Assembly: GCA_015350385.1 (NCBI GenBank)
Contig: WNKI01000001.1
Location: forward strand, 476,496-540,495
Length of the DNA stretch: 64,000 nt
Direction of reading: 5' to 3'
DNA from: Aculops lycopersici
Lineage: Eukaryota; Arthropoda; Arachnida; Trombidiformes; Eriophyidae
The notes under the pieces were generated by a model that had not been told where the DNA came from, made no database searches, and saw only the letters and a program-made list of their open reading frames with translations. Numbering within the stretch: the stretch's first letter is position 1; each line of letters opens with the position of its first letter. The position numbers were made by a program, and so were the translations under genes. Shown here in pieces: positions 21,319 to 31,500 of the stretch.

Positions 21319-22653
21319 TCAAGCGGCTGACTTTTGCAATTTCATTATTGAGCTAATGAGATTTCCGCTAACTTTCTGTTTGCCATCCACCGCTTTGAGG
21401 GCTGCCGACATTGAGCTTGAGAGTTTGGCCGCTTCGGCAGCGTTGGACGAATGTATTCTCGTAGCTTTTGTACCATCAATAGATACCGAGTTCTTGTCAC
21501 TTATAAGCACTATCTCTTCGAACCTTGTTAATGGACTAGCGATCTCTGCCGCTACTTCAGGTAGAATCTTGATTGCTTCCGCCAGTATGGCCGCATCGTT
21601 GAACTCTTCTCGTGCTTCGGCCAGAATCTTTAAACCCTCGGCTTCCGCCGAACCAACTAGTTGCACGGCTTCAGCTTGAGCCTTACCTTCCTCGCTAATG
21701 CGACACTCCTCGGCCTCTGACTCAAATCTCATCTTTTCCTTGTAGGCTTCGGCTTGTTTCTTGAGCTCGTAAATCTTGGACTTCGTTGGCAGATCATACT
21801 CCATCTCCAATTCAACCTTGCGCCTATCTGTATCCTTACTCTTGATCTTGATTTGTCCATCGCATCTCATTCCCTCCACCTCGAGTGTCATCTCGCGAAT
21901 ATCCCTTTGCATTGAGGTCTCGGTTAGATCGTAAGCTTTCTCGGCTTCTGCCTTGGCCTCGCTAACTCTCTTCTTAAGTGATGCATGTTGCATTTGAAGA
22001 TTGTGACGCAACTCGCTCAGTTTGGATTCATTCTCTTGTTCGCATTCCTTTTGCTCGTGCTGACACTCGTCCTTCACCTGCGAAGCCTCACTCTCGGCCT
22101 TGGCGCAAACTATGGCCGAGTCTCGTTTTACTCTAGCCGTGAGCTTCTCACCAGCTGATTTGAGATAGTCCACCTCATCCTTAATATCGTGAACAGTTAA
22201 ACTCATCACATCGATACCCATCTTGAACAAATCGGTATGAGAAGATTCGCGTATCAAGTTGGCGAGCTCATAGCGCTTCCGACAGATGTTTTCCATTGTT
22301 TGTGTTCCGATGACGGCTCTCATATGGCCCTCGATTGTGTGCTTAACCAAATTTTGTATTTCATCCCGACTTTTGCCTAAAAATTGCTCCGCCGCCAGAT
22401 GCAAAGAGTCGGAGTTTGACATTATCTTGCAGTGAACGACGGCGTTCACGGTTACTGGAACTCCGACACAAGATTGCACCTTGGCGCACTCTGGTTTTAC
22501 TGTCATGGATTGCAACGAGATTCTTTGGACATTGGTTAGCATCCAGGTAGACCAGCACCAACCACCGACGATAATTTGTTTCCTCGACGGCCGACAGCAA
22601 CCACCCGATACGACGAGCGCCTCATTTGGGCCGACAGTTTGAATATTGCCCAT
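21319..22653 (-). CDS. flotillin-2-like membrane scaffold protein
   Basis: Lipid-raft scaffold of the SPFH/prohibitin superfamily on the cytoplasmic face of plasma and endosomal membranes. The start was set at the ATG of MGNIQTVGPNEALVVSGGCC, which matches the flotillin-2 N-terminus. Gly2 suits N-myristoylation and the CC pair suits palmitoylation. The longer frame to 22788 has no homology. Of 444 residues, about 1-175 form the SPFH domain, with QRISLQSMT, VGVPVTVNAVVHCKIM, AAEQFLGKSRDEIQNLVKHTIEGHMRAVIGT and MGIDVMSLTVHDIKDEVDYL. An Ala/Glu-rich coiled coil (about 180-380) follows, then the IASPLTRFEEIVLIS end. The coiled coil is strongly diverged and richer in Cys and Glu than usual. Length agrees with flotillin-2 (about 428). 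It is intronless. Confidence 0.88.
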   Translation of the reverse strand: MGNIQTVGPNEALVVSGGCCRPSRKQIIVGGWCWSTWMLTNVQRISLQSMTVKPECAKVQSCVGVPVTVNAVVHCKIMSNSDSLHLAAEQFLGKSRDEIQNLVKHTIEGHMRAVIGTQTMENICRKRYELANLIRESSHTDLFKMGIDVMSLTVHDIKDEVDYLKSAGEKLTARVKRDSAIVCAKAESEASQVKDECQHEQKECEQENESKLSELRHNLQMQHASLKKRVSEAKAEAEKAYDLTETSMQRDIREMTLEVEGMRCDGQIKIKSKDTDRRKVELEMEYDLPTKSKIYELKKQAEAYKEKMRFESEAEECRISEEGKAQAEAVQLVGSAEAEGLKILAEAREEFNDAAILAEAIKILPEVAAEIASPLTRFEEIVLISDKNSVSIDGTKATRIHSSNAAEAAKLSSSMSAALKAVDGKQKVSGNLISSIMKLQKSAA

Positions 22654-23111
22654 GATTCGTCCTGTTTCTCTAGTGAGTATGCTTGATTTTGTGAAATTTA
22701 CACGGATGTGCAATATAGATCGAACTTCCTTGTGTTTTTGTTTACATCCGTGGCGATCATATAAAGCAAGTAGACCAGCGCTGCTCATGAAGAGTAAGGT
22801 GGTTTTTGTGTTTACCAGCCTATGGGGCCCAACGCGCGCATAGCGCTCAATTCATTAGTCAATGGGCACATAGCATTGCGTAAGAGCCAAGTTTTACCTC
22901 AATGAATGGTGCTATGTACCTGCCTCTAGAGGTCGCCCCGGCGAGGAGTAATCGAAACGACCATCCATACATCCAATAGAAAAACGCTGTTTGACTTTAG
23001 TTTGAAACAATGTGATGCAAGTGAACATTCTCGCCACCAACTCGCTATCAACAATAATGGATTTACAATGTTTATTATAGCTTTCTCTAAAATCATGGCT
23101 GATTCGTCTTA
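22654..23111. other. flotillin upstream region and TBC1D15 3' flank
   Basis: No coding feature is supported. It holds the 5' flank of the flotillin-like gene and the 3' end of the TBC gene upstream on the same (minus) strand, with a polyadenylation signal near 23071. Confidence 0.5.
23071..23076 (-). terminator. polyadenylation signal for the TBC-domain gene
   Basis: TTTATT on the plus strand, AATAAA on the minus, 36 bases past the TBC gene stop codon. Confidence 0.55.
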
Positions 23112-25139
23112 TCAAAATCCAGCTCCATTGATAATCAAGAAGTCGCTTAGTAGATCATAGCCATCGGGTGGTGATTCCGCGTTAGTTTCTGATGGTTCGC
23201 CGCCACCACCACGTACTTCCGTCGAAGTCATGTGGCTTTTTGGCGAGGTTAGTTTTGTTATATCGAAATCTTTCTTCATAAAAGAGTATATGTTGATTGC
23301 ATGCTCTATAAAACCATTCAAATCTGTTGCTAGCTTGGGATCGATGAAATGTAGATGGATATCGGTGCTGTCTAGCCTGTTGGCTAGAATCAAGTCTCGC
23401 TCACGTCGAATCATCGAGAGACAAAGAGCTAAAACGAAAATCTCAGTTTCGGTGAGTTTGTATCTGGGACTATCAGCTTGATTTGGATCTAATGGAATCG
23501 CAAAGGGGCTATCATTCTGGGTAGAAGGTTGCGTAGTAACCGGTTTTTCCTCTACTTCTTGGTCCATCTTGCCATCATCGTTGCTCATTTCTTTGCCCTC
23601 CACTTGCATCTCATCACCAGTTAAGATCTTGAGCTCCTCCTCAAGCTCGCACCTTCTCTTGCAAGCCCAAATTGTATCCCATAGGAATAGAACGTTTGTG
23701 TAGTCGTCTTCGTCATCTTTCATCAATTCTCGCTTAAATTGGCACACGATTGCTCTAAAGGCGAAAAAGCAATTTGATGACTCGTTCTCCTCCAAGTACT
23801 GGGCGAAAATTGGATCTGTATTTTTGGTTAGTTCATAGAGGCAGCTGAGCTGGAAATGGATTGTCTTCTGTGTAAGCTCAAAGTTTCTCCTGAAAAGTTT
23901 CATCACTTCAACAAAGATCCAAAATGACTTGACAACATCACCTTGGTACATGTATAGTATGGGACCAGCCAAGTCAGACATTCCTTGGACATAGCCGATA
24001 TCGAAGTCGTACATCATGTAGGTCATAAGTAGGCACGTGAGCTTGGAAAGGTTTTGCGGCTCCTCTGCGTAGAATAGGTGCAATCTGTCGCATCTGATAA
24101 CATCGCGTTCGATGAGAGATTTCCTTTCTCTGAAGGCCGAAAATCTCGTTTCTTGATCGGGTACAATAGCTTGCCATTGTGACTGGTACATCTCATACAT
24201 TTGCCGCAACTCTCGCCATCTAGGATTGTTGGCCTCGTGCTCGATGAATATCCAAGCTTCTCGACCAGTAGCCGCATCGATGCGCTTCTCAAACTTTCCC
24301 CGGTGAATGATGAGACCAAATAGGTAAGGCCACAAGGCGGCTCTTATTTGATTATTAGAAAAACTTCCATAGAAAACGCGCTCTATAAGATCGAGATCAG
24401 TTGCTGTCTGACGAAAGTCTCGCTCGTACTCCTCAATAGTCAATGGCTCTAGCCGGCCTCTCTTGTTTGAGCATTCGATTGGTGGTAGAGCGGGGATTGG
24501 TAATTGGTGTGGTTGAGATTGGCCAGCAGCTTGATCAGTTGTGGCTCTCCTTCCACCAAGCTCGTCGCGGCTACCCGAGTGAGGCAAGGATTGGTCTGTC
24601 ATGTTGGCCGCGAGGATTGATGAGGATTCCGAGGACTTGTCATGGGCGACAAATGTGTCCATCTCCTGGACAACCGGAGAATTTGGTGTCGATGAGTGTC
24701 GGTGTTGATTCAATGTTCGAGCAAAGTTTTCGCTAGTCCTCTGATACTTGCGCCCATTTCCGCTTGCATGCCGAACAAACTCGTCCACATTGTTTATCAA
24801 TTCGTAGGGATTCCGAACTAGATTTGCAACGTGGCTAAAACTTGACAAGGTTGTCACTAGAGGTTGGTTGTACAGTTGACTGAAGTATGTTCCATCTTTG
24901 GATGGATACTTTAGGCGATCATCGGCATTGGGAATTGATATAGCTGGTGTTCTACTACTAACACTGCAGCCACTTTTCGATTGTCCGGAGGATCCGCCTT
25001 TTGCCGGCCCGTCACGAGAATCTCCAGTTTCATTCTGTGATTGTTGTTGTTGTAATTCTTGCTTCTGTTGCTGCTGTCGTGCCTCTTCTAATTCTTGCAA
25101 TTTCTTGCGTGAATCTTCATTGTCATCTTTGGATTCCAT
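23112..25139 (-). CDS. TBC1D15/17-like Rab GTPase-activating protein
   Basis: Predicted Rab GAP; the closest vertebrate relatives act on Rab7 at late endosomes and mitochondria. The start was set at the ATG of MESKDDNEDS at 25139; the frame extends 29 codons further with no homology. Of 675 residues, the first about 200 hold a Gln-rich coil and a Ser-rich linker. TBC1D15-like text (PLTIEEYERDF) follows. The TBC domain spans about 245-590: AALWPYLFGLI, the Arg-finger motif IERDVIRCDR (IxxDxxR), TYMMYDFDIGYVQGMSDL with the Gln finger, and ESSNCFFAFRAIVCQFKRE. Both catalytic residues are intact. An acidic, low-complexity insert (about 535-575) interrupts the last part of the domain. It is intronless and head-to-head with the SDS22 gene. 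Confidence 0.9.
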   Translation of the reverse strand: MESKDDNEDSRKKLQELEEARQQQQKQELQQQQSQNETGDSRDGPAKGGSSGQSKSGCSVSSRTPAISIPNADDRLKYPSKDGTYFSQLYNQPLVTTLSSFSHVANLVRNPYELINNVDEFVRHASGNGRKYQRTSENFARTLNQHRHSSTPNSPVVQEMDTFVAHDKSSESSSILAANMTDQSLPHSGSRDELGGRRATTDQAAGQSQPHQLPIPALPPIECSNKRGRLEPLTIEEYERDFRQTATDLDLIERVFYGSFSNNQIRAALWPYLFGLIIHRGKFEKRIDAATGREAWIFIEHEANNPRWRELRQMYEMYQSQWQAIVPDQETRFSAFRERKSLIERDVIRCDRLHLFYAEEPQNLSKLTCLLMTYMMYDFDIGYVQGMSDLAGPILYMYQGDVVKSFWIFVEVMKLFRRNFELTQKTIHFQLSCLYELTKNTDPIFAQYLEENESSNCFFAFRAIVCQFKRELMKDDEDDYTNVLFLWDTIWACKRRCELEEELKILTGDEMQVEGKEMSNDDGKMDQEVEEKPVTTQPSTQNDSPFAIPLDPNQADSPRYKLTETEIFVLALCLSMIRRERDLILANRLDSTDIHLHFIDPKLATDLNGFIEHAINIYSFMKKDFDITKLTSPKSHMTSTEVRGGGGEPSETNAESPPDGYDLLSDFLIINGAGF

Positions 25140-25561
25140 GGTGAAGATGTAATAAAATAAATCCTTTACCTTGAATATCAAGGCACATTTATCAATACCA
25201 ACAAGCTTGAAGAGCAGAATAAACACAATAGAAGCATGGAAGGTACCACTTTATGCAATGGCTTTGACAGCATTTAGCAGAGCACAACAACAACTGGAAA
25301 GAAGGGCGATAGCAAGTGGAGGCCGCCATCTGTGAATAGCGAGAGTTATTTTTGCGCGTTTCGTAATTTTTCGTGACGAAATCACGCAAACAGGATAAAA
25401 ATCTTGAACTCCGCGATTTCATCTGACTCTACTCCATAGCGAAGATCTTCCAAGTTATATTGAGGTCTAATTATTAGTTAGAGGTGTGGCAACACAAGAA
25501 ATCAGCTGTTACTGTTTGGTATTGATTAGCAGAGGCAGGTTTGTTAGTGCGAGAAGTGAAC
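25140..25561. promoter_or_regulatory. shared divergent promoter of the TBC-domain gene and PPP1R7
   Basis: The two divergent start codons are 422 bases apart with nothing coding between them, so both promoters lie here. No core element was identified with confidence. Confidence 0.5.
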
Positions 25562-26518
25562 ATGGATCCCCATAAAGAAGGTGATATTCAGAACCCAAAG
25601 CAATCAGAAGGTGAGGAGAATGAAATCGAGGAAGCTAAAGAGTTTGATTGGAAATCGATTGATGCAAACGAGAATGAAGTAAACTTGAACCACTTTAGAG
25701 TTCGTGCCATCGGCGACCTAAGTCATCTGACCAAAGTGGAGGTCATCTCATTCCGCAACAACTTGATAACTAAAATCGAGAACTTGGAGCCATTGGTTAA
25801 TTTACGTGAGCTTGAGCTTTACGACAACCAAATAACTGTGATACAAAATCTCGACTCGCTTGTGAACCTGGAAATACTTGATCTATCATTCAATCGAATT
25901 ACCAAAATAGAAAACCTCGACAAACTAGTTAACCTGAGGAAGTTGTATCTTGTAAACAATCGGATTGAGAGGATCGAAAATTTGGAATCTTTGGTTGAGT
26001 TGGATATGCTTGAATTGGGCGCGAATAGGATACGAAAGATTGAAAACATTGACAAGTTGGTCAAAGTGAAGGAGTTGTATTTGGGCAAGAATAAGATTAG
26101 CAAATTGGAGAACCTAACTGCACTTAAGGATTTAGAATTACTAAGTATCCAAAGCAACCGTATTACAAAGATTGAAAATCTCGAAGAGAACACAAGCTTA
26201 ACCCAATTATACATGAGCCACAATGGCATCACTAAGATCGAGAATCTAGAGGCGAACGTCCATCTGGAGATACTGGATTTGGCTGAGAATCAAGTGGAAA
26301 AAGTGGAGAATATTGGCCACTTGCATGAGTTGGAGGAGTTGTGGCTGAATGATAACAAAATCTCAAATTGGGCGCATGTCGAGGACCTAAAGCGTCTGCC
26401 CAAACTGACAACCGTCTACTTGCAACGAAATCCAATCCAAGGCGACGTGATGTACCGGAAAAAGTTGATGCTCATAGCGCCCACTTTGACAGAGATAGAC
26501 TCGGTAGCTTGCAAATGA
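25562..26518 (+). CDS. PPP1R7: protein phosphatase 1 regulatory subunit 7 (SDS22)
   Basis: Leucine-rich-repeat partner of the PP1 catalytic subunit, acting in PP1 assembly, mitosis and epithelial polarity. The start was set at the ATG at 25562; seven codons upstream begin with TTG. The 318-aa product has an acidic N-terminus (about 1-45), then about eleven 22-residue SDS22-type LRRs of form LVNLxxLxLxxNxIxKIENL (about 60-285). The LRR cap follows (LPKLTTVYLQRNPIQGDVMYRKKLMLIAPTL). Near-identical repeats are visible at protein level only. It is intronless, with AATAAA at 26643. Length and every repeat match the family. Confidence 0.96.
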   Translation: MDPHKEGDIQNPKQSEGEENEIEEAKEFDWKSIDANENEVNLNHFRVRAIGDLSHLTKVEVISFRNNLITKIENLEPLVNLRELELYDNQITVIQNLDSLVNLEILDLSFNRITKIENLDKLVNLRKLYLVNNRIERIENLESLVELDMLELGANRIRKIENIDKLVKVKELYLGKNKISKLENLTALKDLELLSIQSNRITKIENLEENTSLTQLYMSHNGITKIENLEANVHLEILDLAENQVEKVENIGHLHELEELWLNDNKISNWAHVEDLKRLPKLTTVYLQRNPIQGDVMYRKKLMLIAPTLTEIDSVACK

Positions 26519-26642
26519 GTTTCCTTAATCGAGTTTGTCTGTGTCGCCACTAACACGAGCCCGAATATTCTAGCGAGTGGTTTCGTTCGTCGCTTGTTTT
26601 GTCTCATAATATTCATGGATATATCGTATGGTTGGAGATATA

Positions 26643-26648
26643 AATAAA
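26643..26648 (+). terminator. polyadenylation signal AATAAA for PPP1R7
   Basis: A canonical hexamer 125 bases after the PPP1R7 stop codon. Confidence 0.65.
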
Positions 26649-28203
26649 TTCATGTTTCGTGTTTGTGCACTTGGATATTAGTAGATAGTTATACTTTAAA
26701 TTACAACCATCACATTTACTAGAGGGCTAAAATTGAGCGAGAAAGCGGGCAGGCAAACAAAGCGTATAGATAAATGTTCCGTTTTGTTCTTTCCTCTTTG
26801 TAAATGGTCATTTTGTTTGCCTGGTGTCATCAGGCTGAAGGACACCGGCGTTCAATTTGTTACGCTGCTAGTGCAGGATTATACTAAACACACTCTCGCG
26901 TATCTAAAGCGCGAGGCCGACCAAGTGAGGTTATCGAGGGGTCAATGGCTCCGGTTCAGTTGGCTGGTCGCCCCCGCGAGTGAGACAAGTGCTTTGGGTG
27001 CCGCAGGGTCATGAGTTTCTAAGTGGTAGAGCTAGCGTCGAGTGTTATCCCCTGGTTCTGCCTCCCCCTTTGCCCCAAACACACAACGTCGCCCCCTCTC
27101 CCGAGTCAGAGTTGCCGGACCAGCGAGCAGAAGCAGATGAAGGGTTAGGTTGTCGGGTCCTTTGTCAGTGGAGTGCGTTTGCTGCCGCGGGTTCACCGCG
27201 GTCGCTGCCCACAAGGGCGCCGCCGGACATGTGTGTTTCATCATCCGCCAAACCTATTACTGCTCCCTATCTCAAAGTGCAAGTAAATTAGAGGCCATCT
27301 ACGCGGTAGCTACAACAACGTCGGCAGCGGCAGTGGTGGCGGCGGCAGCCCCAAAGCAACAGGTGCCGCTGGACAAGATTAGCGGCGCGCGCGATGACCG
27401 CGGCATCCTGTCGTACACATACAAACGATTCCCGTTGCAATGTGCGAGTAGCGCCAGCACGGCAACACCACGAACGCCATCTAGACAAGCAGCCCCGAGT
27501 TTGATTCGTAGAGTCCGTTTATATTTCTGCAATTGGAAGCCGGTTAGTGGGCAACAAATGCGAGGTGGTCATACACTTTGACTCTGTCATGGTGAAAGAA
27601 GGCAGCGCAAATTATCTGCTCCGCTTGCCGGCCAGTCGGTCGGCCAACTGAGAGAGAGAGAGACTAGGACTGAGACCGAGACCGAGAGCGAGACTCAAGC
27701 TGTGCCATCGCAGTCACCACCGCCACCGAGCGTTCGCTGCGAGATGGACGCCGATACGAGCAGGTAGCCAGCGCACCATGGCGACCGCGACCGCCACCGT
27801 TGCCACCAGCACCACCACCAACAACCTGCGCAGACTCCCTAAATGAAAATCAACAACTTGCGCGCGACGACGACGCTCGAGTCTCGGCTGACCATTGCTA
27901 CGAAAACACCAACGAACGGCTCATAGTGACCAGGCGTCTAGTCACCCTGCTGCTGCTACTGCTATTGCTAATCTCGAGCGTAAAAAACGTACTCGCCGCC
28001 GAACCAACTGCGGGACCCCAAACGAGATCAACAGGTAGCGTCGAGCGAGCAGTAGTGGCAGTGGCAGCCAATCAAGACTCTCGCACTCAGCGCGACCCAG
28101 AGGATGGCTTCCAATTCGCGAGCGAGCGAGCAAGCGATCGCACACACAAACCGGCAACACACAGCTACACTCCCAGTCAGTCGCATAGAGCCATAGCAGC
28201 AGC

Positions 28204-28320
28204 AACAACAACAACATCAACATCAACATCAACATCAACATCAACATCAACATCAACATCAACATCAACATCAACATCAACATCAACATCAACATCAACA
28301 TCAACATCAACATCAACTAC
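28204..28320. repeat. (CATCAA)n hexanucleotide microsatellite
   Basis: About 17 tandem ACATCA units, visible directly, reading as Thr-Ser repeats in one plus frame. It lies about 250 bases upstream of the CYP18A1 ATG, probably in its 5' UTR. Confidence 0.9.
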
Positions 28321-28570
28321 CACCACCACCACCATCGCGCCACCGCCACTACTACCTTCAAACATCTATCTAGACATCCAAATTTGATTCCAAATACAGA
28401 GACCAAAACTCTAAATTAAGCACCACCAACCAAGTAGTTAGAGTAAATGCAGTTGTAACGCAGCAAGGGCACAATACACACGTAACAACCGACAAACAGA
28501 CAGGTAGAGAGGAGCAGGCAAACAAGAGCAACAACCATCGCTAGGCGCGCAATCATTAGCCACGAACAAT

Positions 28571-31500
28571 ATGAAGTGTTTATCGAGTCCACTATGCTTA
28601 CAGAAAATACTTGCGCCAACTCTATTAGCTTTGTTGGCCTTAACACAAGAAGTCAAGAGTCATCATAACCACCATCAGCAAGCGGAACTAGCCATCGCTG
28701 CTTCTCCACTGTCAAGCCACAACAGCCACCATCTCAGGAGGCCCATAGTTAGCTATCACAATTACTCAAAGAGCCCTTCAAATTGTCGCGACAATCGAGA
28801 CGATGGACAGATTGATGATATTGGAATCCATTCAAACATATCAGCAAGTCAGCAACATATCAACCGGCTGCTAGGCAGCACCAACCTCATAGACGATCAA
28901 AGAGCCGAGAGCGACAACCTAACGGTTGTTGCTAGTTCCGCGAAAACCACCGACAATGATGGCCACTTTTGCGCAACCACCGCCCAGTTGGCGGCCGTCG
29001 CGGCTTCCGGTCGATCGCAGGAGGCCGCAGTGGGCGCAACGGTAAACTTGGTCCGTCTCATACTCGTGATACTCATATGTGTGCTTCTGGTCAAGCTGTG
29101 CCACCCAAAGTTGGCGGAGAGTAACAGCAACAGCGAAAACTCAAAAGTCGACGCCCTTTCCAATGGTGGCAGGGGTAGCAGCAGCAAGAAAGCTCATGAT
29201 TCTCAGCAACATGGCGCAAGTAGCAACAGGTGCGACGAGTGCACGAGCGCCGCGTTGCTCCGTCGCCAGTCCTCCACGCTCAACAGGTGGATTGTGGACT
29301 CGAAGAAAAGGTTTGATTCTAGGAATTTAATCAATTTAACAGCAAATTATCTCAGCTCAAAGTTGTCATCGACGCCGTTAGCGTCGGCAGCGGGTTTGCG
29401 CCAGCGAAGGAGCTCGCAGCCCGACCTCATGTCCAGCGCCAAGGAGGCGGAAGTGGCCGCCGGATTAGCGGCGACTATGGAGAGAAAAAGGCGCCACAGT
29501 GACACTTGTCTAGCTCACCTAAAACTGCCACCCGGACCCCGGGGTTTGCCTTTCCTCGGCTACCTCCCCTTCGTGGGCCACGAGATTCACCTCACGCTTA
29601 CGTCGCTAAGCGAGCGCTACGGTCCCATTTACCAGATTTTTCTTGGCGGTATCCGGGTTGTGGTACTGAACGACGCGGCGCTAGTTAGACAAGCCTTCAA
29701 GCAGCCAGTGTTCTCGGGTAGACCGGACACCCAGCTGACTCGCATCCTTCAGGGTTACGGGATCGTGAACTCGGACGGAGCTCTGTGGAAGGAGCAGCGT
29801 GCCTTTCTCCACTCGGCATTGCGCAAATTGGGCGCCAAAAGTCTAATGAGCGGCTCAAATGGACTCGAGGCAAAGATCCAGGTAAGTTCGAGCTCCATGT
29901 GTCTAGCTGATGCTGATGCTGTTGCTCTTGTTGTGGCTCAAGTTAGGATGCGGAACAAGGAAATTGTAGTCTGAACTGCTGTTGTTGTTGTTCGCTGATT
30001 ACAAATTCACAGAGTTCGCCTGTTCCAACTTGTTGCATGGCCGACAAACAAAAACTAACTAAAGAAAGATCGTGAGTCTCGCTCGACGCTGACGGTGATG
30101 AAGCCAAACAAACGTAACGGATTATTAACCTACATTTCCGCTTCCCTAATTTCCACCCGCCCACTCGATGAACCCGGCGACTCCATTTGACTCAATGACT
30201 GACTGACTGACTCCTTGGCTCATCCACCTGTTGCTCTTTCTCCTCTCTCTCTCTCTCTCTCTCCCTATCTCTCTCTTGTTCTTTATCTCGCTCGACTGCG
30301 CGCTTACCTACGCAACCACCTCTCTCTTACACACACACTCTTTTAATGCCGTCGACGTCGCCGGCGCCGCTAACGCAAACAACGATCTCACATCAAACGA
30401 CGAACAGAACCAAGTCAAAGAGTTTGTCAATGATCTCAGTGTTCACGCTAGCGAAGGGAAACCATGTCAAGTTAGGCCGATTGTGGCGCGCGCCGTTAGC
30501 AGTGTCGTTGGCTCCATAGTGATGAACTTGACCTACAGAAAGTACGAGGAAAAGGAAAAGTTTGACCGCTTAATTGAGCTAATGCAGGAAGGATTCCGGC
30601 TCTTCACCATTGCGATGCCTTTGGACTTCATTCCCATCTTCAGGTTCTTGCCAGGCGTTAGCTATGCCTACAAGAAGATGCAAAGGAATCGAGCGGAGAC
30701 CAGTGCCTTCTTTCAGGGAGTTGCCGACGAGCACCGCAAATATCTTAGCGAAACCTTCAACATAAACTCAGACTTGGACTCGACAAACGGCAAGCCGCTT
30801 GATGGTGTCGCAGGATCTAGAGAGCAACAGCAACAGCACAACCACCATCAGCTCCAGCAAGTGCAACCGCGCAGGCAGCCGCTGCATCCCTACTCAGCTA
30901 ATGGAGGCGGAGGAGGAACAGGTAGACACTTTTTGAATTCAAGTGCACAGGTGAAGGTAGACAGGCAAGCAGAGGAGCGGCAGACTGGCCGACAGGCAAC
31001 AACCGGCTCGCATCATGCACAGCAACAGCAACAGCAACAGCAACATCGAGAGCGACAACAGCAACAACTACTATTACAAAAACAACAACGAGAATCTAGT
31101 CAAGGCCAAGAGGTAACAGTGCAGCAAGAGCAGAGGCTTCAGCAACAGCAGCAGGTAGTTGTTGCAGGCGAGTCGTCTTCTGATGTTCAGAAAGAGCAAC
31201 AGCTACAAACTAACGGTAACTCCAATGCCACTAACGGGACTAACTCGGACATCGCCAACTCGGCCACCTCCGCCGCCGCCGGTAATAGCAACCAGGAAAA
31301 GCGACACGTTGAACTTGAAAATATCGTTGCGCGCGACTTGGTCGACGCATATCTAGTGCAGCAGAGGAAACATGAGAAGGACGGCAAGGAAAATTATTTT
31401 AGCGACCAGCAACTGGTCCAAATCATGAGCGACATTTTCTCGGCTGGACTAGAGACAGTTACCTCAACCATTGAATGGTCGATATTGTTTCTCATTCTGA

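Larger units (their letters stand above)
26519..28570. other. 5' flank and probable 5' UTR of CYP18A1
   Basis: 2 kb with no supported gene. It starts with the PPP1R7 3' UTR (polyA signal 26643). It becomes GC-richer and repetitive near 27.3-28.3 kb, with GAGA runs, a CAACAGGTG motif (27357-27365) and the hexamer repeat at 28204-28320. A long frame (27674-28387) has no ATG. A short uORF starts at ATG 27778 and ends after about 22 codons. Transcript structure cannot be decided from sequence alone. Confidence 0.45.

Noticed and set aside
27942..28365. Long frames of MLML and VDVDVD repeats on the minus strand
   Set aside because: They are reverse-strand translations of the (CATCAA)n microsatellite, without any domain.
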